Positions 1-7,781 of a stretch of 49,306 nt of DNA are shown here, in pieces. This stretch comes from Clostridia bacterium (GTDB taxonomy: Bacteria; Bacillota; Clostridia; Christensenellales; Aristaeellaceae), in contig JAFULL010000084.1 in the NCBI GenBank assembly GCA_017473345.1, forward strand, positions 1 to 49,306. The letters are read 5' to 3'. The notes below the pieces were generated by a model, which was given only the letters and a program-made list of their open reading frames with translations, made no database searches and had not been told where the DNA came from. Positions within the stretch are counted from its first letter, which is position 1, and each line of letters starts with the position of its first letter. A program made the translations under genes and the position numbers.

Positions 1-2
1 AT

Positions 3-110
3 GTTGAAGCTCTGCTCCTTAAGTATGTGCTGCCTGTTCGCAATGGGCGACACGACCCTCGCAAAGTCAAGCCTCGTTCATTCGTCAGTTTCACCTACAG
101 AGTAGCTTAA
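3..110 (+). CDS. Transposase, C-terminal fragment (enters from the left edge)
   Basis: Frame 3 is open from the window edge to TAA at 108-110 and gives about 35 residues rich in Arg and Lys, ending in a Phe-Thr-Tyr-Arg-Val-Ala-like tail. Such basic tails ending in Y-R-(I/V)-A are, from memory, common at the C-terminus of DDE transposases of the IS4 type. The reading frame ends just inside the noncoding IS end, as expected. Frame 1 is also open over this stretch but its product is not transposase-like. The catalytic DDE residues are not in the window, so the family cannot be fixed. The last few codons are also retained in the MITE at 41744-41910. Confidence 0.55.
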   Translation, partial: VEALLLKYVLPVRNGRHDPRKVKPRSFVSFTYRVA

Positions 111-134
111 CGTCCTTATCTTAATCCTTTTTCT

Positions 135-157
135 GGCAGATCTCCATCTGTCTTTTT
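135..157 (+). terminator. Terminator behind the transposase gene
   Basis: A 7-bp stem (GGCAGAT 135-141 with ATCTGTC 146-152, one G-U pair) and a 4-base loop are followed by five T. It would end rightward transcription of the transposase. It is repeated at 41792-41814 in the MITE. Confidence 0.55.
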
Positions 158-165
158 GTCGTACA

Positions 166-210
166 CAAAAAAGAGAAGATGATTCTCCTTTTGTTAAATC
201 ATCTTCTCTT
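166..210 (-). terminator. Leftward terminator inside the IS end
   Basis: A perfect 14-bp stem (171-184 with 197-210) has a 12-base loop. Read on the minus strand it is followed by a run of T (A-tract at 167-172). It would stop transcription coming from the HAD gene on the right and shield the IS from it. Confidence 0.65.
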
Positions 211-277
211 GGGACTGCTTTTTCTCTATCGATTTCTTAACTAAGTGACATTGGCTGATTGCAGTCCTCTTTTTATG

Positions 278-1084
278 TTAAATTTGAGGATACTTTGCAA
301 AGGCAATGTCTGCATCTCCTCTGGCGTTCACAATTTTTTCAAGCACAGGAAGCACTTTATCGCAAAGCCTTATGCCTGTTTTGCGAAGTTTTGCATCAGC
401 GCTCTCCATCAGGAAAGGATGACCAACCGCATCAAACATACTCACATCATTAAAGTTATCACCGAAGGCAACTGTTTCCTGCAGTGAAACATGCAAATAT
501 TCCATCAGTATACGCATGCCTGTGCCCTTATTTGCAACAGTCAGATCAAACCAGTCCTTCCCGGAGATGGTCGCCGTAAGTCTGCCGCCCCACTTTTGCA
601 GAAGGAATGGCGCAAGGTCTGCTACACCCGTTTCAGCATGGCCAGAAACCTTCAGGATGGGTTCCTGGATCTGTTCCCAGGATGATATGATGGTTGATGT
701 ATTTTTCAGTCGATAAACAATATCATCTGTAAATTTTCGATTTGCATCCACCATGTAGCAGGTTTGGCGCCCGCTGATCAGCACATCCATCCCAAGCGCT
801 TCAAGATCATGAATGACTTCAAATGCAACCTTTCGCTCAAAGGTAACAATGCCTGCATCCTTCCCATCCACAATATTAACAGCGCCATTTTCGCAAACAA
901 ACGCCATATGCTCTGAAGCATCTGAAAACAATCGCATCAGGTTGCCTGGCTGTCTTCCGCTGGATGCTGCAAAATGAATACCCAACTGCCGCAGTTCACT
1001 GATGACATCAAAAATACCATTCGGAAGCGAACCATCTGCCTCAAGCAATGTTCCATCAAGGTCAGAAGCAATCAATCGAATCAC
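278..1084 (-). CDS. HAD-superfamily sugar-phosphate phosphatase, Cof type (IIB)
   Basis: Protein of 268 residues. It opens with the HAD motif I (Asp-Leu-Asp-Gly-Thr-Leu, residues about 8-13), whose first Asp is the nucleophile. Motif II is in the SSGRQ stretch, and motif IV is the C-terminal GDNFNDVSMF, which binds Mg. The long cap between motifs II and III is that of the Cof (IIB) group, which hydrolyses phosphorylated sugars and similar small metabolites in the cytoplasm; the substrate cannot be read from sequence. I chose the GTG at 1082-1084 because TAAAGGAG sits 8 bases upstream and motif I then starts at the usual distance. The frame stays open upstream to 1144 but lacks a better start. 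Downstream lies the IS end. Confidence 0.85.
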   Translation of the reverse strand: MIRLIASDLDGTLLEADGSLPNGIFDVISELRQLGIHFAASSGRQPGNLMRLFSDASEHMAFVCENGAVNIVDGKDAGIVTFERKVAFEVIHDLEALGMDVLISGRQTCYMVDANRKFTDDIVYRLKNTSTIISSWEQIQEPILKVSGHAETGVADLAPFLLQKWGGRLTATISGKDWFDLTVANKGTGMRILMEYLHVSLQETVAFGDNFNDVSMFDAVGHPFLMESADAKLRKTGIRLCDKVLPVLEKIVNARGDADIAFAKYPQI

Positions 1085-1156
1085 TGCTGTATCTCCTTTA
1101 CATAAAAACGAAACAATCATAGCACAAACAAAAAACAAGGTCAATTCAATTCACTG

Positions 1157-1185
1157 TTGACATTTGAAATTATATGATTTATCAT
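1157..1185 (+). promoter_or_regulatory. Sigma-A promoter of the cadC-zntA operon
   Basis: Consensus -35 TTGACA (1157-1162), 17-base spacer, -10 TATCAT (1180-1185). The ArsR-type operator overlaps the expected start of transcription directly downstream. Confidence 0.8.
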
Positions 1186-1187
1186 TC

Positions 1188-1207
1188 ATATGAACAGTTG
1201 TTCATAT
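1188..1207 (+). promoter_or_regulatory. ArsR/CadC-type operator
   Basis: Perfect inverted repeat ATATGAACA-GT-TGTTCATAT. The A/T-rich 9-2-9 dyad just after the -10 box, ending 15 bases before the cadC start codon, is the usual place for autorepression by SmtB/CadC proteins. The metal-free dimer would block transcription and Zn or Cd binding would release it. Confidence 0.8.
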
Positions 1208-1222
1208 ATTGGAGGTGAATTT

Positions 1223-1585
1223 ATGAGCCATTCGTCCTCTCCCCTTGTATGCGAATTGCTTCATGTTCATGAGGAAATTGTCAAAAACGTCATGAAGGTC
1301 ATGCCTGGAGAAGATGTGCTTTTTGATCTGAGTGAATTGTTCAAGGTTTTTGGTGACTCAACGCGCATTAAAATTCTCTATTGCCTGTTTGCCAGTGAAA
1401 TGTGCGTGTGTGACATTGCGGCATTGCTGAATATGACACAAAGCGCCATTTCCCATCAGTTGAGCGTTTTGAAAAAAAGCAAACTGGTCAAATCCAGACG
1501 CAGTGGTAAAACAGTATTTTATTCTTTGGCTGACAGCCATGTACGTACCATGCTTGACCAGGGTGTTGAACACGTTACTGAGTAA
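1223..1585 (+). CDS. cadC: ArsR/SmtB-family metal-sensing repressor, CadC-like
   Basis: Winged-helix repressor of 120 residues. The recognition region is DIAALLNMTQSAISHQLSVL (about residues 62-81). It carries both metal sites known in the family: the alpha-3N type Cys-Val-Cys before the recognition helix, with another Cys near residue 10, and the alpha-5 motif D-x-H-x10-H-x2-E at the C-terminus. This combination is that of CadC-type sensors of Cd, Pb and Zn. The start at 1223 follows GGAGGTGA by a normal distance. The upstream in-frame ATG at 1190 lies inside the operator and has no ribosome-binding site. It leads an operon with a free HMA domain and a Zn/Cd ATPase and should regulate both. 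Confidence 0.9.
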   Translation: MSHSSSPLVCELLHVHEEIVKNVMKVMPGEDVLFDLSELFKVFGDSTRIKILYCLFASEMCVCDIAALLNMTQSAISHQLSVLKKSKLVKSRRSGKTVFYSLADSHVRTMLDQGVEHVTE

Positions 1586-1598
1586 AGGAGAATGTAAC

Positions 1599-1817
1599 AT
1601 GAAGAAGGTTTTTAAGCTCAAGGATCTGGATTGTGCAAACTGTGCCGCAAAAATGGAAAAAGCCATTTCTGAACTGCCCGGTGTTGCCAGCGTACGTGTC
1701 AATTTTTTAACGCAGAAGCTGACTCTCGAAGCCGATGCTGCTCAGTTCGATACATTGCTGGAAAAAGCATCCGCTATTATCCGCAAAATCGAGCCCGACT
1801 GCACGGTTATTAAGTAA
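1599..1817 (+). CDS. Free-standing heavy-metal-associated (HMA) domain protein
   Basis: 72 residues with the ferredoxin-like HMA fold signature: a metal-binding Asp-Cys-x2-Cys (DCANC, residues about 11-15) after the first strand, then a helix and a GVASVRVNF strand. The preceding Asp replaces the Met of the usual copper GMxCxxC motif; an acidic residue there is typical of Zn/Cd-binding HMA domains. It follows cadC by 13 bases and precedes the ATPase by 23. The ATPase lacks its own N-terminal HMA domain, so this protein most likely serves as a detached metal-binding domain or metallochaperone for it. AAAGGAG at 1584-1590 is the ribosome-binding site. Confidence 0.85.
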   Translation: MKKVFKLKDLDCANCAAKMEKAISELPGVASVRVNFLTQKLTLEADAAQFDTLLEKASAIIRKIEPDCTVIK

Positions 1818-1840
1818 ATCTACAGAAGGAAGGTCATAGT

Positions 1841-3676
1841 ATGTCCCGTAAGCAGAAAAAAACACTCCTGCGTATAGGTATCAGCGCGGTGTTATTCCTG
1901 TGTGGCCTCCTTATACCCACGAAAAATCTGTCGTTGGCTTTTCTTGCATCATCATACCTGCTTATAGGTTATGATGTCCTGAAAGAAGCTTTCACAGGCA
2001 TCCTGCATGGACAAATCTTTGATGAAAACTTTTTAATGGCAATTGCAACGATTGGCGCAATTATCATCGGTGAATATCACGAGGCCGCCGCCGTCATGCT
2101 GTTTTACCAGGTCGGCGAATGGTTTCAGCAGTATGCTGTTGGAAAATCCCGCGCTTCCATTGCTGAACTGATGGATATTTGTCCTGAAACAGCAGAAGTT
2201 GAACGCGATGGTGAACTGATCAGCGTTGATCCCGATGAAGTGGAGATCGGTGAAATCTTCATTGTCAAAGCCGGAGAAAGAATCCCGCTTGATGGAACTG
2301 TTGTTGAGGGTTCATCCAGTCTGAATACCGCTGCTCTTACCGGCGAAAGCCTGCCCCGTGAAGTTGGAGTTGGTTCGAGTGTCCTAAGCGGCTGCATTAA
2401 TGAAAATGGCTTGCTTCGTATTAAAGCAGAAAAACTGTATACCGATTCTACCGTCGCCAAAATTCTTGACCTGGTTGAGAATGCGAGCGACAAAAAAGCA
2501 GAAGTTGAAAACTTTATCACACGTTTTGCGCGTTTTTACACGCCAGTCGTTTGTTTGGCAGCACTTTTGCTGTTTGTCCTTCCTCCCCTGTTCACTGGAA
2601 GCGGTTGGTCTGTCTGGGGCTACCGGGCATTAAGTTTTTTGGTCGTCAGTTGTCCGTGTGCACTGGTTATCTCCGTTCCTCTCAGCTTCTTTGGCGGAAT
2701 TGGCGCTGCCAGCAAGCACGGCATTTTGGTTAAGGGCAGCAACTATCTGGAAATCTTGTCAAAAGCAAAAACTGTTGTTTTTGATAAAACTGGCACTTTA
2801 ACCCGTGGACAATTCAGTGTGACCGACATACGTCCAGTCTCCTGCACAAAAGATGAATTGCTGACCATTGCCTCCCGTGCGGAAAGTATTTCATCTCATC
2901 CAATCAGCCGCTGCATCTGCGAAGCAAGCAGCGCCAAGACAGACATATCGGAACTGACTGCTGCGCAGGAAAAGCCCGGTTATGGCGTTTCGGTCGTCTG
3001 GAATGGCATGCAGATTGATGCCGGAAATCAAAAAATGATGGAATCGTTGAGTATTTCTGTTCCAGACTGTTCAGGAACTGTCGTACATGTTGCGTATAAT
3101 CAGGAATATATGGGCTATTTGTTGATCTCTGACGAATTAAAGCCCGGAGCAGCAGCCGCAGTGCATTCGCTGAGAAACGAGGGCGTTACAAAACTCGTCA
3201 TGCTTACAGGCGACAACGAAACCGCTGCACGTTCCATTGGAGATCAGCTTTGCCTGGATGAATTTCATGCACAGCTGCTTCCCGGCGAAAAGGTGGACCA
3301 TGTAGAACGCCTGCTTGCCCAGAAAGAGACAAACGATATGCTTGTCTTTGTCGGCGATGGCATTAACGATGCTCCGGTCCTTGCACGTGCTGACCTTGGC
3401 GTGGCAATGGGTGCTATGGGAAGCGACGCAGCTGTAGAGGCAGCTGATATCGTCCTAATGGATGACGATCCTCGCAAGCTTTCCCTTGCCGTAAAAATCA
3501 GCCGTCGCACGCTTGGCATCGTTCGCCAAAACATCCTCTTTGCTCTTGGGGTAAAGTTGATCGTCTTGCTGCTTGTTGCGCTGGGGCTGTCCGGGATGTG
3601 GCTTGCCGTTTTCGCGGATGTCGGTGTTTCGGTACTGGCCATTCTCAACGCAATGCGCGCCTTGCTCATCAAATAA
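1841..3676 (+). CDS. zntA: P1B-type ATPase exporting Zn/Cd/Pb (ZntA/CadA)
   Basis: 611 residues with all P-type ATPase signatures: actuator TGES (about residue 168), phosphorylation motif DKTGTLT (about 313), the SSHP of the nucleotide-binding domain, and GDGINDAP (about 505). The ion channel has Cys-Pro-Cys (SCPCAL, about 271). The last helix carries the Asp-Val-Gly-Val-Ser motif typical of the Zn/Cd/Pb subgroup (P1B-2) rather than copper pumps. Short hydrophobic helices precede the actuator, but there is no N-terminal metal-binding domain; that domain is encoded just upstream as a separate gene. It should export divalent metal at the cost of ATP at the plasma membrane. A terminator follows directly. 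Confidence 0.92.
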   Translation: MSRKQKKTLLRIGISAVLFLCGLLIPTKNLSLAFLASSYLLIGYDVLKEAFTGILHGQIFDENFLMAIATIGAIIIGEYHEAAAVMLFYQVGEWFQQYAVGKSRASIAELMDICPETAEVERDGELISVDPDEVEIGEIFIVKAGERIPLDGTVVEGSSSLNTAALTGESLPREVGVGSSVLSGCINENGLLRIKAEKLYTDSTVAKILDLVENASDKKAEVENFITRFARFYTPVVCLAALLLFVLPPLFTGSGWSVWGYRALSFLVVSCPCALVISVPLSFFGGIGAASKHGILVKGSNYLEILSKAKTVVFDKTGTLTRGQFSVTDIRPVSCTKDELLTIASRAESISSHPISRCICEASSAKTDISELTAAQEKPGYGVSVVWNGMQIDAGNQKMMESLSISVPDCSGTVVHVAYNQEYMGYLLISDELKPGAAAAVHSLRNEGVTKLVMLTGDNETAARSIGDQLCLDEFHAQLLPGEKVDHVERLLAQKETNDMLVFVGDGINDAPVLARADLGVAMGAMGSDAAVEAADIVLMDDDPRKLSLAVKISRRTLGIVRQNILFALGVKLIVLLLVALGLSGMWLAVFADVGVSVLAILNAMRALLIK

Positions 3677-3684
3677 AAATAACC

Positions 3685-3714
3685 AATAAAAGGACGCTTC
3701 AGCGTCCTTTTATT
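3685..3714 (+). terminator. Terminator of the cadC-zntA operon
   Basis: 13-bp stem (3685-3697 with 3702-3714) with loop TTCA; the T-tract is part of the right arm. It separates the zinc and copper units. Confidence 0.85.
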
Positions 3715-3718
3715 CAGC

Positions 3719-3770
3719 TTGACAAATACCCCATACAGGTATATGATTCAAGTACCCCTACAGGGTATAT
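3719..3770 (+). promoter_or_regulatory. csoR-copA promoter with two CsoR-type operators
   Basis: -35 TTGACA (3719-3724), 17-base spacer, -10 TATGAT (3742-3747). One dyad, ATACCCCATACAGGTAT, fills the spacer (3726-3742). A second, better one, TACCCCTACAGGGTA, lies just downstream of the -10 (3753-3767). Both fit the G/C-flanked TACCC...GGGTA pattern of CsoR operators, so copper-free CsoR would block polymerase. Confidence 0.8.
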
Positions 3771-3789
3771 CTTTGAGGAGCTGACCAGC

Positions 3790-4083
3790 ATGCAGTGTGA
3801 ATGTCATAAAACAAAAGTGCGTTCTCAGGACGATATCAAAAAATTGATTCATCGGCTCAACCGCATTGAAGGACAAATTCGCGGCATACGCGGAATGGTT
3901 GAAAAAGATGCCTACTGCACTGATGTTCTGGTTCAGGTAGCGGCTGCGAATGCAGCATTAAACGCTTTCAGCCGCGAGCTTCTTGCTGATCATATTCGCA
4001 GTTGTGTTGTACAGGATCTGCAGCAGGGCAAGGATGATGTGATTGACGAGCTTGTTGCAACCCTGCAAAAGCTTATGAAATAA
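3790..4083 (+). CDS. csoR: Copper-sensing transcriptional repressor CsoR
   Basis: 97-residue all-helical DUF156/CsoR protein. The Cu(I) ligands of the family are visible in order: Cys in DAYCTDVL, then His and Cys in the pair HIRSC (Cys-His-Cys). The N-terminal helix [15 protein letters not shown] is the conserved DNA-contact region. The ATG at 3790 follows GAGGAG; the longer open frame upstream runs through the promoter and can be excluded. It lies 13 bases before copA, and the promoter carries matching dyads, so it should repress itself and copA until Cu(I) binds. An extra Cys-x-Cys-His is present at residues 3-6, of unknown meaning. Confidence 0.92.
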   Translation: MQCECHKTKVRSQDDIKKLIHRLNRIEGQIRGIRGMVEKDAYCTDVLVQVAAANAALNAFSRELLADHIRSCVVQDLQQGKDDVIDELVATLQKLMK

Positions 4084-4096
4084 AGGAGTGTTTGAA

Positions 4097-6592
4097 ATGA
4101 AACAATATACAGTCACCGGCATGAGCTGCGCCGCATGTGTAGCACGGGTTGAAAAAGCTGTAAGCAAAGTAGACGGCGTTACCTCGTGCTCTGTCAGTTT
4201 GCTTACAAACTCTATGGGCGTTGAAGGACATGCTGATGAGAAGCAGGTCATTGCAGCCGTTGAGGCTGCCGGTTATTTAGCCAGTTTGAAAGGGAACGAC
4301 GTTACAGCGCAGCAGCGCGCCAACCAGGCTGATTCCCTCGCCGATCATGAAACACCTGTTTTGAAACGCAGACTGTTCACTTCTCTCGGTTTCCTGCTGG
4401 TTTTGATGTATGTTTCCATGGGGCATACCATGTGGAGCTGGCCGCTTCCTGCTTTCTTTGAAAACAATCATATAGCCGTTGGCCTGCTGCAGCTTCTTCT
4501 GGCCGCGATTGTGATGGTGATCAACCAGAAATTTTTCATCAGCGGTTTTAAAAGTCTTTGGAACAAAGCGCCTAACATGGACACGCTGGTTGCCATGGGC
4601 TCAGCAGCATCCTTTGTATACAGCACCTATGCCCTGTTTGCCATGACTGGCGCTCAGGCGCGTCAGGATGCCTCCGCTGTGATGGGCTATATGCATGAGT
4701 TCTATTTTGAATCAGCCGCGATGATTCTGACATTGATCACAGTCGGCAAGATGCTGGAGGCCCGTTCCAAAGGAAAAACCACAGACGCCCTGAAAAGCCT
4801 GATGAATCTCGCTCCGAAGACGGCAACGTTGCTGAAAGATGACAATGAAGTTGTTGTGTCCATCGAGCAGGTCAAAAAAGGCGATATTTTTGTCGTGCGT
4901 CCCGGCGAAAGCATTCCTGTAGACGGCATTGTGCAGGATGGCAGCAGCGCCGTTAATGAAGCCTCCCTCACTGGCGAAAGCCTTCCCGTAGATAAGACCG
5001 TAGGCGATTCGGTTTCCGCTGCGACGCTGAATCAATCCGGTTTTCTGCGCTGCGAAGCCACCCGCGTAGGCGAAGATACCACGCTTTCTCAAATCATTAA
5101 AATGGTGAGCGATGCGGCCGCAACTAAAGCGCCTATCGCAAAAGTTGCCGATAAAGTATCCGGTGTTTTTGTTCCTATTGTCATTACAATCGCTCTGGTA
5201 ACGACTGTTATTTGGTTGCTTGCCGGTCAGAGTTTTGCCCTTGCACGTGGTATTTCTGTGCTGGTCATCAGCTGTCCGTGTGCGCTTGGTCTGGCTACAC
5301 CTGTTGCAATCATGGTCGGAAACGGAAAGGGCGCTAAAAACGGCATCCTTTTCAAAAATGCTGTCTCCCTTGAAGAAGCCGGAAAAGTACATGTTGTCGC
5401 TTTGGACAAAACCGGAACCATCACAAGCGGCGAACCAAAAGTAACAGACATTTTGCCTGCCGACGGAGTCACTGCAAACGAGCTTCTTACAATGGCATAC
5501 TCTCTTGAAAACAAGAGTGAGCATCCCTTGGCCAAAGCGATCGTATACGAAGGCAGCAAACGCGAACTGACGCCTGAGGAAGTCGATGATTTTAAAGCGC
5601 TTCCTGGTAACGGACTGTCTGCTGCACTACGTGGCAACATGCTTTATGGTGGAAATATGGCTTTTGCAAGTCAATACGCCTCTATTTCTGACGACGCAAA
5701 GGCTCAGGCCGAAACGCTTGCAGAAGCAGGAAAAACACCGTTGTTTTTTGTCAGAGACCGCAATCTGATGGGCATCATTGCCGTTGCAGATTCGATCAAG
5801 CCCGAAAGTCCTGCTGCCGTGCGTCAACTGCAGAACATGGGAATCCACGTTGTCATGCTCACCGGCGACAACGAACGCACCGCCAGAGCCGTTGGCAACC
5901 AAGCCGGCGTAGACGAAGTGATCGCAGGCGTACTGCCTGATGGCAAGGAAGCTGTGATCCGTCGGTTAAAGCGCAAAGGAAAAGTTGCGATGGTCGGTGA
6001 TGGCATCAACGATGCCCCTGCGCTTACACGAGCAGATATCGGTATTGCGATTGGTGCAGGCACTGATATCGCCATCGACGCAGCAGATGTCGTTCTCATG
6101 AACAGCAAACTCAGCGACGTTCCCGCTGCTATCCGTCTCAGCAGGGCGACACTGAAGAATATCCATGAAAACCTGTTCTGGGCGTTCATTTATAATGTCA
6201 TCGGTATTCCTCTTGCAGCCGGTTTGTTCATTTCTCTTCTTGGCTGGCAGCTTAACCCTATGTTCGGCGCTGCCGCAATGAGTCTTTCCAGCTTTTGTGT
6301 TGTATCCAACGCGCTGCGGTTGAATCTTTTTGATCTTCACAGCACGAAAAAGGATAAAAAAATCAAACCTGCAAAGGAGACGAAACCCATGGAAAAAACC
6401 ATGAAGATCAATGGTATGATGTGCGGTCACTGCTCCGGCCGTGTCAAGAAGGTGCTGGAAGCTCTGCCTGAAGTAGACGAAGCCGTCGTCAGCCACGAAA
6501 CCGGCACTGCCGTCCTTACGCTGAATGCCGACATCAGCGATGAGATTCTTAAGAAGACTGTAGAAGATCAGGGATACGAAGTTGTTGGCTGA
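4097..6592 (+). CDS. copA: Cu(I)-exporting P1B ATPase with N- and C-terminal HMA domains
   Basis: 831 residues. N-terminal HMA domain with GMSCAAC (residues 8-14); eight-helix P1B core with TGES, CPC in [32 protein letters not shown] and [14 protein letters not shown]; then a linker rich in Lys and a second HMA domain (about residues 765-831) with GMMCGHC. CPC followed by ALGLATP is the Cu(I) subgroup (P1B-1). A C-terminal HMA domain is unusual: in most Firmicutes that domain is the separate chaperone CopZ. The ATG at 4097 has AAAGGAG 8 bases before it; the GTG at 4088 lies within that site. Cotranscribed with csoR. See also the internal start at 6389. Confidence 0.93.
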   Translation: MKQYTVTGMSCAACVARVEKAVSKVDGVTSCSVSLLTNSMGVEGHADEKQVIAAVEAAGYLASLKGNDVTAQQRANQADSLADHETPVLKRRLFTSLGFLLVLMYVSMGHTMWSWPLPAFFENNHIAVGLLQLLLAAIVMVINQKFFISGFKSLWNKAPNMDTLVAMGSAASFVYSTYALFAMTGAQARQDASAVMGYMHEFYFESAAMILTLITVGKMLEARSKGKTTDALKSLMNLAPKTATLLKDDNEVVVSIEQVKKGDIFVVRPGESIPVDGIVQDGSSAVNEASLTGESLPVDKTVGDSVSAATLNQSGFLRCEATRVGEDTTLSQIIKMVSDAAATKAPIAKVADKVSGVFVPIVITIALVTTVIWLLAGQSFALARGISVLVISCPCALGLATPVAIMVGNGKGAKNGILFKNAVSLEEAGKVHVVALDKTGTITSGEPKVTDILPADGVTANELLTMAYSLENKSEHPLAKAIVYEGSKRELTPEEVDDFKALPGNGLSAALRGNMLYGGNMAFASQYASISDDAKAQAETLAEAGKTPLFFVRDRNLMGIIAVADSIKPESPAAVRQLQNMGIHVVMLTGDNERTARAVGNQAGVDEVIAGVLPDGKEAVIRRLKRKGKVAMVGDGINDAPALTRADIGIAIGAGTDIAIDAADVVLMNSKLSDVPAAIRLSRATLKNIHENLFWAFIYNVIGIPLAAGLFISLLGWQLNPMFGAAAMSLSSFCVVSNALRLNLFDLHSTKKDKKIKPAKETKPMEKTMKINGMMCGHCSGRVKKVLEALPEVDEAVVSHETGTAVLTLNADISDEILKKTVEDQGYEVVG
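6389..6592 (+). other. Internal in-frame start in copA that could give a CopZ-like chaperone
   Basis: Within copA, AAAGGAGA at 6373-6380 lies 9 bases before an in-frame ATG at 6389-6391. The product would be 67 residues with GMMCGHC near its start, which is the size and layout of the copper chaperone CopZ. The linker upstream codes for lysines, so some purine richness is expected by chance. Still, the match to a complete ribosome-binding site at ideal spacing exactly at the domain boundary is striking. Whether it is used is not known. Confidence 0.5.
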
Positions 6593-6600
6593 CCAATTTG

Positions 6601-6639
6601 AAAAAACCTGCGTTTCTCAATATGAAACGCAGGTTTTTT
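6601..6639. terminator. Bidirectional terminator between copA and the GyrI-like gene
   Basis: Perfect 16-bp stem (6601-6616 with 6624-6639) with a 7-base loop, flanked by A6 on one side and T6 on the other, so it works in both directions for the two converging genes. Confidence 0.92.
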
Positions 6640-6641
6640 AT

Positions 6642-7106
6642 TCAAAGTCTATTCACAGGAAAAAACATATAGTTCTCGCCTGTCTTCGGACAGACAAAAT
6701 CATGCACAGCTCCAGCCAATAGAATATTATGCTGATACAGGTAGTCCAGCATCTGTTGAAAAACATCATTCTCACTGCATTTTACATACAAATATTTATA
6801 GGCTGGTATCACCCACTTTGTCCATCCTTCCGGAGCTTCCTGTTCCAGTTCGCACTCAACACCGGCCAGATACAAGCCTTTCGTAAAATTTTCCTCCCAC
6901 GGTTGGTTGGATCGGGCCATGTCGCTCATCGCACCCCAGATGCCAGCTAAGCATCCAGTGGAATCTTTCTTTGCAAGTGCTTCCACTTCTGTAAAATGAC
7001 CATTTGCTTCGTTCCACAGTCTTTCAATAAACCCCGCACCGTCATCTGTTGAACCTTCTTTTCCAATAACGGCAAAGGCCTGTTTTTCGCATTGCATGAT
7101 TTCCAT
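6642..7106 (-). CDS. GyrI-like / effector-binding-domain protein
   Basis: 154 residues without a DNA-binding domain. The conserved look of the stand-alone GyrI-like fold is there: a first strand MQCEKQAFAVIG, a middle section with a YLAGVECELEQ strand, a WVIPAYKYLYVK strand and a C-terminal aromatic stretch ending in YMFFPVN. Members of this superfamily bind small hydrophobic or cationic ligands, but the ligand is not predictable here. The ATG at 7106 has GGGAGG upstream; nine extra codons lie in frame before it but without a ribosome-binding site. It follows engB across a terminator and converges with copA. The function remains open. Confidence 0.6.
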   Translation of the reverse strand: MEIMQCEKQAFAVIGKEGSTDDGAGFIERLWNEANGHFTEVEALAKKDSTGCLAGIWGAMSDMARSNQPWEENFTKGLYLAGVECELEQEAPEGWTKWVIPAYKYLYVKCSENDVFQQMLDYLYQHNILLAGAVHDFVCPKTGENYMFFPVNRL

Positions 7107-7124
7107 TGTGACCTCCCAAACAGC

Positions 7125-7164
7125 AAAAGGCATTCCTGAAGCAAAAGCCTCCGGAATGCCTTTT
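7125..7164 (-). terminator. Terminator of the lon-engB transcript
   Basis: 12-bp stem (7125-7136 with 7153-7164) with AAAAGG/CCTTTT ends lies 5-44 bases behind the engB stop and before the next gene. Confidence 0.85.
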
Positions 7165-7168
7165 CAGA

Positions 7169-7780
7169 TTATTCTTCAGAAGCTTCTGCCTCTTCTTCTT
7201 CGGTCAAAACACTCTCGATAAGCTCAAGCAGTTTATCGCGCCCGGTATTGTCTTCGCTCGACGACACGATCACTTCCCAGGGCTGCACCAGCATCTGACG
7301 GCAGATGGGAGCCAGCTGCTTCATTCTCGCTCCCCTGCTGATCTTGTCTGCTTTGGTCGCCACGACTGTGAAGGGAATGTCCATCTGACGGAAATACTGG
7401 GCCATCGCGATATCGTCCTGAGTCGGATCATGACGGATATCCACAAGCAGCAGCACATGAAACAGCAGCGTGCTGTCCTGAAAATAATGATCCATCATCG
7501 CGCCCCAGCGCTCTTTTTCCTTCTTGTCAACCTTTGCAAAGCCATAGCCAGGCAGATCAACAAGATGGAATGCGTCGTTGATCAAAAAGACATTGATCAG
7601 GCGGGTTTTTCCGGGCGTTGCGCTTGTTTTGCACAGCTTCTTGCGGTTACACAGCGCGTTGATAAGCGAACTTTTGCCAACATTGCTCTTGCCCACAACC
7701 GCCAGCTGCGGAAGCGTAATGGGAGCCTGCTCGCGATAGTCTGCCAGGCTCGTCACAAAGGACGCATTTTTGATTTCCAT
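7169..7780 (-). CDS. engB: Ribosome-biogenesis GTP-binding protein EngB (YsxC/YihA)
   Basis: 203-residue TRAFAC GTPase. G1 is GKSNVGKSSL (about residues 30-39), G3 is DLPGYGFA, G4 is TKAD and G5 lies in VIVSSSED. EngB helps late assembly of the large ribosomal subunit. The C-terminus is a run of Glu. The start at 7780 is one base behind the lon stop, with AGAGG in the end of lon, so the two genes are probably coupled; 25 further codons upstream lie within lon and were rejected. Lon followed by engB is a widespread order in Firmicutes. Confidence 0.92.
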   Translation of the reverse strand: MEIKNASFVTSLADYREQAPITLPQLAVVGKSNVGKSSLINALCNRKKLCKTSATPGKTRLINVFLINDAFHLVDLPGYGFAKVDKKEKERWGAMMDHYFQDSTLLFHVLLLVDIRHDPTQDDIAMAQYFRQMDIPFTVVATKADKISRGARMKQLAPICRQMLVQPWEVIVSSSEDNTGRDKLLELIESVLTEEEEAEASEE

Positions 7781-7781
7781 T

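Larger units (their letters stand above)
1..253 (+). mobile_element. 3' end of an insertion sequence, probably IS4-like
   Basis: The stretch holds the last codons of a basic protein that looks like a transposase C-terminus (stop at 108-110). About 140 noncoding bases follow, ending in TGACATTG at 246-253. The last 158 bases (96-253) recur at 41753-41910 with only four differences. That second copy also has the inverted end CAATGTCA on its left, which defines 253 as the outer end of the element. The rest of the IS lies outside the window to the left. The IS4 assignment rests only on the C-terminal residues and is tentative; the fact that this is a mobile-element end is better supported. Confidence 0.7.
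96..253 (+). repeat. Long dispersed repeat, copy A (copy B at 41753-41910)
   Basis: 158 bases match 41753-41910 in the same orientation with no gaps. The four substitutions are at 114, 145, 192 and 232. Positions 145 and 192 fall in hairpin loops and the other two outside both stems, so both predicted hairpins are intact in each copy. It is the noncoding right end of the IS. Confidence 0.95.

Noticed and set aside
1..105. Open frame 1 at the left edge as a protein end
   Set aside because: Frame 3 over the same bases gives a basic, transposase-like tail with its stop in the IS end; the frame-1 product has no such features.
1..6592. The metal island as a recently acquired mobile unit bounded by the IS
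   Set aside because: Only one IS end is seen and it lies next to the HAD gene; base and codon use do not look foreign by eye, so transfer is not supported.
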